Shown: positions 1-6,490, counted from the first letter of the stretch. The stretch: 7,400 bases of DNA from JAUIBE01 sp035267185 (GCA_035267185.1 DATFLY010000140.1:1-7400); one strand, 5' to 3'. Made by a program: numbers and translations. The notes: generated by a model from the letters alone, not told the origin.

Positions 1-117
1 GTATGCGAATTGAAAGCGTTGAATTTAGGCCAGGGTCGGACAAATTTGCCGGGAGCAAATTTCGGACGCGTAGCGCCCCGCAGGGGTGAGCCACAGGGAT
101 GTGGCGAATCAATCTAA
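1..117 (+). CDS. Possible 3' end of a gene entering from the left, with a repeat-encoded tail
   Basis: Frame 1 is open from the first base to a TAA at 115-117 (38 codons). The last part translates as NFGRVAPRRGEPQGCGESI and is encoded by a run of hairpins (see the repeat entry). I recognise no domain in the upstream 20 residues. Two readings are possible: the true C-terminus of a protein extended by insertion of a palindromic repeat, or a chance open frame through a structured intergenic element. The Arg/Gly/Pro-rich composition resembles translated repeat DNA rather than a folded domain. Only upstream sequence can settle this. Confidence 0.3.
   Translation, partial: VCELKALNLGQGRTNLPGANFGRVAPRRGEPQGCGESI
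42..105. repeat. Cluster of three consecutive small hairpins (palindromic repeat-like element)
   Basis: Three stem-loops lie within 64 bases. Hairpin 1 is AAATTTGC (42-49) pairing with GCAAATTT (55-62) around the 5-base loop CGGGA. Hairpin 2 has CGCCCC (74-79) and GGGGTG (83-88) around GCA, including one G-T pair. Hairpin 3 is GCCACA (90-95) with TGTGGC (100-105) around GGGA, which fits a GNRA tetraloop. The organisation resembles dispersed intergenic palindromic elements of proteobacteria. That it is repeated elsewhere in the genome is inference, because only one copy is in this window. Confidence 0.5.
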
Positions 118-233
118 CCGGCAAATCGGCAGACTATCCCAGACAAGTAGAACACACGTTTATCCGATTTGATGGATGTCGCCAATCTGGAGTAGAAACG
201 TTTCCCGCCGTGATTTCCCCTACCATCAATTTG

Positions 234-251
234 CCCGCCTTTTAAGGCGGG
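234..251 (-). terminator. Palindrome just downstream of tRNA-Cys, possible terminator or processing hairpin
   Basis: CCCGCCTTTTAAGGCGGG is a perfect inverted repeat. It begins 5 bases beyond the encoded CCA end of the minus-strand tRNA-Cys, so it is well placed to end or stabilise the tRNA precursor. No T-run follows the stem on either strand; on the minus strand the T-run lies before the stem. It is therefore not a textbook intrinsic terminator, and a 3'-processing or Rho-assisted role is equally possible. Confidence 0.45.
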
Positions 252-256
252 AAAAT

Positions 257-330
257 TGGAGGCTAGGGTCGGAATCGAACCGGCGTCCACGGCTTTGCAG
301 GCCGCTGCATAACCACTCTGCCACCTAGCC
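257..330 (-). tRNA. tRNA-Cys (anticodon GCA)
   Basis: The minus strand folds as a 74-nt cloverleaf with encoded CCA. The 7-bp acceptor stem is GGCTAGG with CCTAGCC, followed by the discriminator U that is a cysteine identity element. The anticodon stem GCGGC/GCCGT holds the loop CTGCAAA, with anticodon GCA at 296-298. The T loop is TTCGATT. The T stem GCCGG/CCGAC contains one C-A mismatch (about position 50 with 64), while every other stem is intact. The gene follows mmuM on the same strand with about 71 bases between them. A -10-like TAGAAT with a GC-rich discriminator lies in that gap, so the tRNA may have its own promoter. Confidence 0.95.
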
Positions 331-357
331 TCGGGGACATGCGTGATCAAGCGCGGT

Positions 358-363
358 ATTCTA
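358..363 (-). promoter_or_regulatory. Candidate -10 element for tRNA-Cys
   Basis: On the minus strand TAGAAT (5 of 6 consensus bases) is followed by ACCGCGC. Such a GC-rich discriminator is typical of stringently controlled stable-RNA promoters. It sits about 27 bases upstream of the mature tRNA 5' end. No good -35 hexamer is present at 16-18 bp spacing, so the call is tentative. Read-through from mmuM is the alternative. Confidence 0.35.
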
Positions 364-401
364 CTATCCCCTGCCCACCTTTGCCATGCCAATTCCTGCG
401 A

Positions 402-1331
402 TTATTTCACCAACAGTTTTCGGAGATCAGAAATCGCTTGTGGTCCAACCCTGCAGCAACCGCCAACCAGTGACGCTCCGTTTCTTACCCATTCATGGGC
501 AATTGATAAATCGCTCCCCTTCCCTACCCATTCCCTGGTGCCCACATCCCATGCTTCGCCCGAGTTCGGGTAAGCGAGCAAAGGCGTTTCGATGCTCCCG
601 GCTTCATCCAGCAAACCAGATACATATTCAGGGTTGGTGCAATTGACACCCACAGCAGCGATCCGGGGATTGTCGTCAGCAATCACTGCGATTTCCCGGA
701 ACAGCGTGCCATCCGAAATATGGCGTTCATCTTTACAACTGAAACTCATCCAGGCATACACGTCATCAAATTCCTGAAGCAAATCGCAAAGAACCTGCGC
801 TTCCATCCGGCTGGGAATGGTTTCAATAGCAAGAAGATCTGCGTTTGACCTGGCGAGAATTTCTATCCTTGGCCAGTGGAAATCAGCCAGTTCCTGCCGA
901 CTGATTCCATAATCGCCATGGTACTCCGAGCCATCAGCAAGACTGGCGCCATATGGCCCGACCGAGGCGGCAACCAGGGGTCGAAGCCGTTTATCTCCGG
1001 ATAAGGAAACACAAAATACATCGCGAGCCAGGCATGCCAGATCGGCACTCAGGCCGATGAGACTGGTCGCTTCTTCTGTCGTCAGACTGAAATTCCGAAA
1101 TCCGGGAATGCTGGCCTGGTAGCTCGCAGTAATAATGACATCGGCTCCTGCTTCCAGGTAAGCAAGATGCACATCGCGAATGAGTGAGGGATTTTCGATC
1201 AGCAGGTGCGCGGACCAAAGTGCAGTGTCCAGTTCAACACCCCTGTTTTCCAGTTCAGTGGCCAATCCACCATCGATGATCAGTGGGTTCTGCTGCGCCA
1301 GATACTGCGCGATCAGGTTCTTGTTGTTCAA
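402..1331 (-). CDS. mmuM: Homocysteine S-methyltransferase (S-methylmethionine-dependent)
   Basis: This 309-residue protein transfers a methyl group from S-methylmethionine (or S-adenosylmethionine) to homocysteine, giving methionine; it is a cytosolic zinc enzyme. It resembles E. coli MmuM along its full length. The N-terminus reads IIDGGLATELENRG (residues 18-31), followed by ITASYQASIPGF near 67-78 and SVGPYGASLADGSEYHGDY near 123-141. The predicted zinc ligands are present: Cys231 in GVNCTNP and Cys292-Cys293 in GGCCR. The C-terminus is complete and the length is normal. The start is TTG at 1331, since no ATG or GTG lies in frame between the upstream stop and the conserved core, and the N-terminus aligns with the family there. 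No clear Shine-Dalgarno sequence precedes it. No S-methylmethionine permease gene (mmuP) is adjacent. tRNA-Cys lies downstream on the same strand. Confidence 0.93.
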   Translation of the reverse strand: MNNKNLIAQYLAQQNPLIIDGGLATELENRGVELDTALWSAHLLIENPSLIRDVHLAYLEAGADVIITASYQASIPGFRNFSLTTEEATSLIGLSADLACLARDVFCVSLSGDKRLRPLVAASVGPYGASLADGSEYHGDYGISRQELADFHWPRIEILARSNADLLAIETIPSRMEAQVLCDLLQEFDDVYAWMSFSCKDERHISDGTLFREIAVIADDNPRIAAVGVNCTNPEYVSGLLDEAGSIETPLLAYPNSGEAWDVGTREWVGKGSDLSIAHEWVRNGASLVGGCCRVGPQAISDLRKLLVK

Positions 1332-1430
1332 TATCAGGTGCCGGTTTTGGGTCTTAACGGAATATTACAGATCGTAGGATATAGTTGCGCGGCCCTTTGA
1401 GGGGCGAACCATTAAATTGAGGAGTTCTTA

Positions 1431-1880
1431 ATGTTAAAACGTTTCATGATTGTTGCCATTCTCGCACTGTTTTTTACTCAGGCGGCTCATGCACAGCTCG
1501 AGCCTTTCACTGATTATGATGTCAGTGATAGCTTATGGAGCATTACCACTGTAAAAGTTCATCCGAACCTGGGTGATGACTACCTGGAAGGCATCAGCCA
1601 GACCTGGGCAGCTTCAAACGAAGTAGCCAAGGAACTGGGTCAGATCGAAGACTACGCCATCTACCGCAGCGAGCTTCCAGAGAGCGGAGATTTCAACCTG
1701 TTCCTCGTGGTGAAATTCACCGACAGCAGCCAGCTCGAGCCCAACAAGGCCGAATATGACAAGTTCATGGCAGCCTGGGGTACGGAGATGCAGGATCAAA
1801 CCCGTGAAATCACCAAGAACTATCCGGCAATGCGTGAAATCACCGGTGAATATCGTGTTCGGGAAATTACGCTGAAGTAA
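1431..1880 (+). CDS. Exported protein of unknown function, 149 residues
   Basis: I do not recognise this family. A Sec signal peptide is clear: Lys3-Arg4, a hydrophobic core to about residue 16, then a signal peptidase I site AHA before Gln22. The mature protein is therefore about 128 residues and probably periplasmic; there is no lipobox. By eye the rest looks like strand-helix-strand-strand-helix-strand: a strand near WSITTVKV, a helix through EGISQTWAASNEVAKELG, strands at DYAIYRSEL and NLFLVVKFTD, a long helix from about residue 103, and a final strand YRVREITLK. That order would suit a ferredoxin-like or dimeric alpha/beta-barrel fold, which is inference. There is no cysteine in the mature chain. 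The start is well supported by GAGGAG at 1419-1424, six bases before the ATG. A possible -10 (TATAGT, 1380-1385) lacks a good -35. A strong terminator follows the stop, suggesting a single-gene transcript. Confidence 0.85.
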   Translation: MLKRFMIVAILALFFTQAAHAQLEPFTDYDVSDSLWSITTVKVHPNLGDDYLEGISQTWAASNEVAKELGQIEDYAIYRSELPESGDFNLFLVVKFTDSSQLEPNKAEYDKFMAAWGTEMQDQTREITKNYPAMREITGEYRVREITLK

Positions 1881-1901
1881 CAAATTAGTTGTTTTTCCAG
1901 G

Positions 1902-1940
1902 AACCGGCCTCTCCTCACGGAGCAGGCCGGTTTTCTTTGT
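1902..1940 (+). terminator. Strong Rho-independent terminator
   Basis: AACCGGCCT (1902-1910) pairs with AGGCCGGTT (1924-1932) over 9 bp. The stem is continued inward by CTCC (1911-1914) with GGAG (1919-1922) around TCAC, leaving one bulged C. TTTTCTTTGTT follows at once. It ends the transcript of the 149-residue exported protein. Its T-tract runs directly into a promoter-like element and the start of the next gene. Confidence 0.9.
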
Positions 1941-1946
1941 TATATT
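1938..1946 (+). promoter_or_regulatory. Candidate extended -10 promoter for the DUF885-like gene
   Basis: TGTTATATT matches the extended -10 pattern TGnTATAAT at all but one informative base. There is no recognisable -35 hexamer at normal spacing, which extended -10 promoters can lack. Transcription would start about 7 bases later, near 1951-1954. That is at or just before the GTG taken as the start of the next gene, so the message would be leaderless or almost so. The element overlaps the T-tract of the preceding terminator. Confidence 0.4.
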
Positions 1947-1953
1947 GGCCATC

Positions 1954-3699
1954 GTGTGGCGTCAGGTTAAACAGCATCTGCCAGGATTAATTCTGGCGAT
2001 CATCGTGGGGTTTTTTCCCGCGCTCGCCGTTGCGCAGAACCAGGGTTCTTCTACCAACCGGGAACTTGCCGCACTCGCCAACGAATTTGAAACATGGCGG
2101 GCCATCAATCAGCCAGTCACTCCTTCTGCAATTCTGAGAATCAATCGTCCGGCCGATTGGAATTCTGATTGGACCCAGTCTGCGCTGGTCCAAAGAAAAT
2201 CCGAATACCGCCAGTTACAAAGCAGGCAAAAATCTCTCAATACACTGGGTTATACCACTGCTGATCGCGTTGACCAGGTTTTGCTGGGCGCAGCGATGGA
2301 GCGGATTCACTGGCAATTGGAAATCCTGGGCATTCCCAGGCGCAATCCGGGTTTTTACATTGAGCAAACCCTGGGTTCGGTCTATGAAATCCTGATTGAA
2401 ACACCCGAGCCTGACCAGTCGAGGATGGAAGCGCTGACTGGACGGCTGCTTCTGTTTCCAACGCTTTTCAATTCCGCCAAGCTGATGCTGGATCACACTG
2501 TACCGGAGCTGGCGCAAGCCGCAGTTGAACGGCTTGGTGATACGGATGAAACCGTTGATCTGCTCGAGGAATCACTCACGCCATTCCTGGTTGCTGAACT
2601 GGAAGAAGATTTCGCACTGGGGCTTAGAGCAGCGAGGCAATCGCTTGCATCATACAAAGACTGGCTGACAGCAAGCCTACCTCGTTTTACAGAATCTCCA
2701 GCCATCGGGGAGCCACGCCTGCGTTGGTACCTTGGACACGTCTCCATGATTCCAAGATCACCAGAAGCAATCCTGGTGGAAACTGAAATGACCATGGCGC
2801 GAATTGGCGCCCAATTGGCGTTGAACAAGCAGCTTGCGTCCCAGTCTGTGAGCAACAGCCCTTACGACAACGTCAGTCGCCTGGTGCAGATTTCGGGAAT
2901 CATCCAGGGTGAGATCTCTAACTATATGCAACTCAACGCACTGGCCTCACCTGATGAGAATAGCCCCGGTTTTGAGTTATTGATCCTGCCGCAGACTGTG
3001 AATGCGATCCGCAGTCACGGCGAACCCCAATGGGTATCAATCAGCGGAAATCGAGCCGGATATCGTTTCCTCGTTCCTGAGCAGGGTTCTGCTGATTTAC
3101 TGGAAAGTTCGGCATGGACCGATCCGCGTCTTTTGCTGACGTGGTATGGATATCCTGGTCTTCAGCGACAGGTATCGCGAGCATCAGATCATCCCCGGGA
3201 AATTCGACGCCAGGCGAGTGGTGAGACCCTGTCAAACGGCCTCTCCCTGTATTTTCATGAACAACTCACCGAGTCCGGCCTGTATTCGTTAAAACCGGCC
3301 AGCTTCCAGCTCGCTCTTGAGATCATCGAGCTGAAAGCGGTCCTGGCGCACACCGACATTCGCCTGGCGCGTGGCGAGTGGTCAGCCAAAGACGCGGTCC
3401 GGTTCATCATCGAAACCCTTGAACGCCCTGCTTCGGACGCGTTGAATGACGTCTGGCGCCTGATTGCCCGTCCTGGTGCGGCAAGCGCCGAATTTGCTGC
3501 ATATCAACAAGCAGTGCGGTTTGTTTCCGATGCGCTAAGACAAATGGGCGAGGAATTCTCTCTGCAGGAATTCAATGACAGGTTGTTATTGAACGCCCAT
3601 GTGCCAATCGCACTGCAAAGGTGGGAATACCTGGATATTGACGACGAACTTGAACAACTGATTGAACTGCGCGGCAGACCTGCGACTGTTCCTGAATAG
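1954..3699 (+). CDS. Exported DUF885-family protein with degenerate zinc site (probable pseudo-metallopeptidase)
   Basis: This protein has about 581 residues. Its N-terminus is a signal peptide: charged MWRQVKQH, a hydrophobic stretch to about residue 24, then AVA before Gln28, so the mature protein should be periplasmic. The C-terminal half follows the layout I know for DUF885 (PF05960): a segment like GYRFLVP, then the metal-site region, then an alpha-helical block (GLYS, RLARGEWSAKDAVRFI), then PG at 507-508 and FSLQEFNDRLL from 535. In active-looking members the metal region is HExxPGHHxQ with a downstream EGWALY. Here these read WYGYPGLQRQ (397-406) and NGLSLY (428-433). The PG and last Q survive, but both halves of the HE pair, the HH pair and the second Glu are gone. 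I infer a catalytically dead or repurposed member. The start is uncertain: GTG at 1954 or TTG at 1945, neither with a Shine-Dalgarno sequence. The family call rests on memory of the motif layout, without a search. Confidence 0.75.
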   Translation: MWRQVKQHLPGLILAIIVGFFPALAVAQNQGSSTNRELAALANEFETWRAINQPVTPSAILRINRPADWNSDWTQSALVQRKSEYRQLQSRQKSLNTLGYTTADRVDQVLLGAAMERIHWQLEILGIPRRNPGFYIEQTLGSVYEILIETPEPDQSRMEALTGRLLLFPTLFNSAKLMLDHTVPELAQAAVERLGDTDETVDLLEESLTPFLVAELEEDFALGLRAARQSLASYKDWLTASLPRFTESPAIGEPRLRWYLGHVSMIPRSPEAILVETEMTMARIGAQLALNKQLASQSVSNSPYDNVSRLVQISGIIQGEISNYMQLNALASPDENSPGFELLILPQTVNAIRSHGEPQWVSISGNRAGYRFLVPEQGSADLLESSAWTDPRLLLTWYGYPGLQRQVSRASDHPREIRRQASGETLSNGLSLYFHEQLTESGLYSLKPASFQLALEIIELKAVLAHTDIRLARGEWSAKDAVRFIIETLERPASDALNDVWRLIARPGAASAEFAAYQQAVRFVSDALRQMGEEFSLQEFNDRLLLNAHVPIALQRWEYLDIDDELEQLIELRGRPATVPE

Positions 3700-3711
3700 G
3701 CAAAAAAAGAA

Positions 3712-3786
3712 TGGAGCGGGAAACGAGATTCGAACTCGCGACCCCAACCTTGGCAAGGTTGTGCTCTACCACTGAGCTATTCCCGC
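3712..3786 (-). tRNA. tRNA-Gly (anticodon GCC)
   Basis: The minus strand gives a 75-nt cloverleaf with encoded CCA. The acceptor stem is GCGGGAA with TTCCCGC and discriminator U. The D arm is GCTC/GAGC, and the anticodon stem CAACC/GGTTG holds TTGCCAA with anticodon GCC at 3752-3754. The T arm is GCGAG/CTCGT around TTCGAAT. All stems pair, with a single G-T. Three bases beyond the CCA comes a run of seven T on the minus strand (3702-3708), which may help termination although no separate hairpin precedes it. The gene is tail to tail with the DUF885-like gene, whose stop is 12 bases away. Confidence 0.97.
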
Positions 3787-3811
3787 TTAATTATTCTTGC
3801 CGGGGCAGCGT

Positions 3812-3839
3812 ATTGTAAGGCTTTAAATCGGGCTGTCAA
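3812..3839 (-). promoter_or_regulatory. Strong sigma-70 promoter for tRNA-Gly
   Basis: On the minus strand a perfect -35 TTGACA (3839-3834) is separated by 16 bp from the -10 TACAAT (3817-3812; 5 of 6). The following discriminator ACGCTGCCCC is GC-rich, as in stable-RNA promoters repressed by ppGpp and DksA. Transcription should begin near 3805, about 20 bases before the mature tRNA. The promoter lies upstream of, and points away from, infA. Confidence 0.8.
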
Positions 3840-3892
3840 TATCCACGCGTCAGTGGCACAATACCGCCTCCTCAAAAAATGGTAAGGAGAAT

Positions 3893-4111
3893 ATGGCTAA
3901 AGAAGACGTAATTGAAATGGACGGTGTGGTTTTGGAAACACTGCCCAACACGATGTTCCGGGTTGAACTCGAGAACGGACACGTTGTAACGGCCCACATT
4001 TCAGGCCGTATGCGCAAGCACTACATCAGGATTCTGACCGGTGACAAGGTCAAGGTGGAACTGACACCTTACGACCTGACCAAGGGCAGAATTACCTACA
4101 GAACAAAGTAA
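3893..4111 (+). CDS. infA: Translation initiation factor IF-1
   Basis: This 72-residue protein has the exact usual length and near-identity to bacterial IF-1: MAKEDVIEMDGVVLETLPN at the start, then MFRVELENGH, SGRMRKHYIRI and a C-terminal GRITYRTK. It is a single OB-fold that binds the 30S A site, blocks early tRNA entry there and helps IF-2 and IF-3 select the initiator tRNA. TAAGGAG (3883-3889) sits only three bases before the ATG, which is close but strong. The upstream gap is shared with the divergent tRNA-Gly promoter; I see no clear infA promoter beyond a weak CACAAT at 3857-3862. The stop is 3 bp from the stop of convergent clpA, with no room for a terminator. infA next to clpA is a conserved gammaproteobacterial arrangement. 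Confidence 0.98.
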   Translation: MAKEDVIEMDGVVLETLPNTMFRVELENGHVVTAHISGRMRKHYIRILTGDKVKVELTPYDLTKGRITYRTK

Positions 4112-4114
4112 TTC

Positions 4115-6403
4115 CTATTTTGTTTTCGCCGGGACTTTTTCGTCAGAACCGGCGCTCACATCCAGTCGCAAGCCCTTTCCGTTCTTCAGCGGTGCTTTAA
4201 CTTTAACGATTCCGCCTTCTGAAAGATCACCGAACAGCAGGTCGTCTGCCAATGGACGTTTAATCTGTTCCTGGATGACCCGTTTCATCGGGCGTGCACC
4301 CATCCTTGGGTCGAAGCCTTCTTCGGCCAGCCAGTCGCGGGCTTTTCTTGTCACTGTAATGGTGACGTTTCGCAGGGCCAGTTGTTCTTCCAGTTCGAGG
4401 ATGAACTTGTCGACCACCCGAAGAATGATCGGGAATTCCAGCGCCTTGAAGTTAATGATGGCATCCAGGCGGTTACGGAATTCGGGTGCGAATTTCTTGC
4501 GAATGGCTTCCATGGCATCGGACGAGTTGTCCTGGTCCGAAAATCCGATGGAGCGCCTGGAACTCACCTGGGCGCCTGCGTTGGTGGTCATGACCATGAT
4601 CACATTCCGGAAATCTGCTTCCCGTCCATTGGCATCGGTGAGTTTTCCGTGGTCCATCACCTGCAGCAGTATGTTGTAGACGTCCGGATGCGCTTTTTCG
4701 ATTTCATCCAGCAGGATGACCGAATGCGGATTCTTGGTGACACCCTCCGTCAGCAATCCGCCCTGGTCGAATCCAACATAGCCCGGAGGCGCTCCAACCA
4801 GGCGCGATACCGAATGCGCTTCCATGTATTCCGACATATCGAAACGCATCAGCTCAATGCCCATGGTCATGGCCAGTTGGCGTGTGACTTCCGTTTTACC
4901 AACACCTGTCGGGCCGGCGAAGAGAAATGAGCCAATCGGTTTGTCTTCTTCACCCAGCCCGGAGCGTGACATCTTGATGGCAGCTGTGAGCGCCTGTATG
5001 GCTTCATCCTGGCCGAAAACAACCAGCTTGAGGTCACGTGCAAGGTTCTTCAAAGCATCACGATCAGAACGCGTGACCTGTTTTGCCGGAATTCGCGCCA
5101 TGCGTGCCACGATCAATTCGATGTCTTTTTCATCGAGAAGGGTTTTGCGCGCATCCTCGGGCAACATTCTCTGACGAGCGCCAGCTTCGTCGATAACATC
5201 GATGGCCTTGTCAGGAAGATGCCGGTCATTGATGTGACGAGCGGACAAGGTCGCGGCTGCCTCCAGGGCATCGTCCGAATATTCAACCCCATGGTGCGCT
5301 TCAAACCGGGTTTTCAGGCCGCGCAGAATATCGACAGTCTCTTCCACGGTTGGCTCGACGATATCGATTTTCTGGAAACGACGTGCAAGCGCCCTGTCCT
5401 TTTCAAACACACCCCTGAATTCCTGGAACGTCGTGGATCCGATGCAACGCAATTCTCCGGATGCCAGTACTGGCTTGATCAGGTTGGAAGCATCCATCAC
5501 TCCGCCAGAAGCCGCTCCGGCTCCGATGATGGTGTGGATTTCATCAATGAATAGGACAGCACCCGGCTCGCCATCGAGTTCAGACAAAACGGCCTTGAGG
5601 CGTTTCTCGAAATCGCCCCGGTACTTGGTCCCCGCAAGCAGGGAACCCAGGTCCAGGGCATAGATCGTCGCGTCTTCCAGTACTGCAGGCACCTCATTAC
5701 GAACGATTCGCCTCGCCAGACCTTCGGCCATTGCGGTTTTGCCGACGCCGGCTTCTCCGACATACAAGGGATTGTTCTTGCGCCGCCTGCAAAGCACCTG
5801 GATGGTGCGCTCGATTTCAGAATCCCGGCCGATCAGCGGATCGATCTGGTCCAGGCGCGCACGTTCGTTCAGGTTGGTTGTAAAACGGTCGAGCGCCGTC
5901 AGTTTCTTCTCGCTCTCCGGTTCACCGGAATCCAGTATTGACGCTTCTGGTTTGCCGGATGACTCCTCTTCGACTTTGCTCAAACCATGAGATAGAAAAT
6001 TCACGACATCCAGTCGGGTCACATCATGTCGGTTCAGCAGGTAACAGGCATACGAGTCTTTTTCGCTAAAAATAGCGACCAGGACGTTGGAACCCAGTAC
6101 TTCTTCCTTTCCTGCAGACTGAACATGGTAAAGCGCACGTTGCAACACCCTTTGGAAACCGATGGTCGGTTGCGTGTCACGCGAATCATCATCACCCAGG
6201 GTGGGCACCGTATCCTCCAGCGCTTTGCGTATGTCTTTTTCAAGATCTTCTGCATTGGCGCCACAGCCGCTCAGTATTCCAAGTGCTGATGCGTTGTCCA
6301 GCAGCGCAAGCAGCATATGTTCGACCGTGAGAAATTCATGCCTCTGGGTGCGTGCTTCCTGGTAGGCCTGGCTGATGGAAATTTCGAGTTCTTTGCTGAA
6401 CAT
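4115..6403 (-). CDS. clpA: ATP-dependent Clp protease ATP-binding subunit ClpA
   Basis: This 762-residue AAA+ unfoldase (E. coli ClpA has 758) forms a hexamer that unfolds substrates and threads them into ClpP. The N-terminal Clp domain spans about 1-142, followed by an acidic, Ser/Glu-rich linker to about 170. D1 has Walker A GEAGVGKT (216-223), Walker B VLFIDE (283-288) and pore loop KYRG (260-263). D2 has Walker A GPTGVGKT (497-504), Walker B VILLDE (562-567), pore loop GYVG (541-544) and sensor-2 GARP (702-705). The ClpP-docking tripeptide is IGF (619-621), equivalent to IGL in E. coli ClpA. The start is the ATG at 6403: the protein then begins MFSKELEISISQAYQEARTQ, like known ClpA, and GGGGAG lies six bases upstream. 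The frame stays open to a TTG at 6445, but that would add 14 unrelated residues. clpS lies 87 bp upstream, probably in the same transcript. Confidence 0.97.
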   Translation of the reverse strand: MFSKELEISISQAYQEARTQRHEFLTVEHMLLALLDNASALGILSGCGANAEDLEKDIRKALEDTVPTLGDDDSRDTQPTIGFQRVLQRALYHVQSAGKEEVLGSNVLVAIFSEKDSYACYLLNRHDVTRLDVVNFLSHGLSKVEEESSGKPEASILDSGEPESEKKLTALDRFTTNLNERARLDQIDPLIGRDSEIERTIQVLCRRRKNNPLYVGEAGVGKTAMAEGLARRIVRNEVPAVLEDATIYALDLGSLLAGTKYRGDFEKRLKAVLSELDGEPGAVLFIDEIHTIIGAGAASGGVMDASNLIKPVLASGELRCIGSTTFQEFRGVFEKDRALARRFQKIDIVEPTVEETVDILRGLKTRFEAHHGVEYSDDALEAAATLSARHINDRHLPDKAIDVIDEAGARQRMLPEDARKTLLDEKDIELIVARMARIPAKQVTRSDRDALKNLARDLKLVVFGQDEAIQALTAAIKMSRSGLGEEDKPIGSFLFAGPTGVGKTEVTRQLAMTMGIELMRFDMSEYMEAHSVSRLVGAPPGYVGFDQGGLLTEGVTKNPHSVILLDEIEKAHPDVYNILLQVMDHGKLTDANGREADFRNVIMVMTTNAGAQVSSRRSIGFSDQDNSSDAMEAIRKKFAPEFRNRLDAIINFKALEFPIILRVVDKFILELEEQLALRNVTITVTRKARDWLAEEGFDPRMGARPMKRVIQEQIKRPLADDLLFGDLSEGGIVKVKAPLKNGKGLRLDVSAGSDEKVPAKTK

Positions 6404-6409
6404 CTGTGG

Positions 6410-6415
6410 CTCCCC
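6410..6415 (-). promoter_or_regulatory. Shine-Dalgarno sequence that fixes the clpA start
   Basis: GGGGAG on the minus strand ends six bases before the ATG at 6403. It supports the family-consistent start over the TTG at 6445, which has no comparable site. Confidence 0.75.
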
Positions 6416-6490
6416 GGTGTATCCGTTAGTACTTAAGACCCGCAAAATGCAGCGGCGGTTTCATCACCACGACGGAAAAGTTGAGCGCTT

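Noticed and set aside
114..392. Minus-strand open frame of 92 codons
   Set aside because: It runs straight through the tRNA-Cys gene and its downstream palindrome. The apparent protein is translated tRNA.
1614..1952. Minus-strand open frame of 112 codons
   Set aside because: It is antisense to the exported-protein gene and reads through the terminator hairpin, so it is a shadow frame.
3572..3772. Minus-strand open frame of 66 codons
   Set aside because: It covers tRNA-Gly and the antisense of the DUF885-like gene, with no ribosome site and a sequence typical of translated tRNA.
257..3786. Genomic island bounded by the two tRNA genes
   Set aside because: No integrase, no duplicated tRNA 3' end and no change in base composition lie between tRNA-Cys and tRNA-Gly.
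3879..3911. Short upstream open frame overlapping the infA start
   Set aside because: The ATG at 3879 is part of the A-rich stretch before the infA ribosome site and has no site of its own. Ten codons of this kind are expected by chance.
4382..4930. Plus-strand open frame of 182 codons
   Set aside because: It is antisense to the D2 region of clpA, where codon bias keeps the opposite strand open. No start signals or domain are visible.
6404..6445. Fourteen-residue N-terminal extension of ClpA from a TTG at 6445
   Set aside because: The residues do not match ClpA proteins, and a good Shine-Dalgarno sequence precedes the ATG at 6403.
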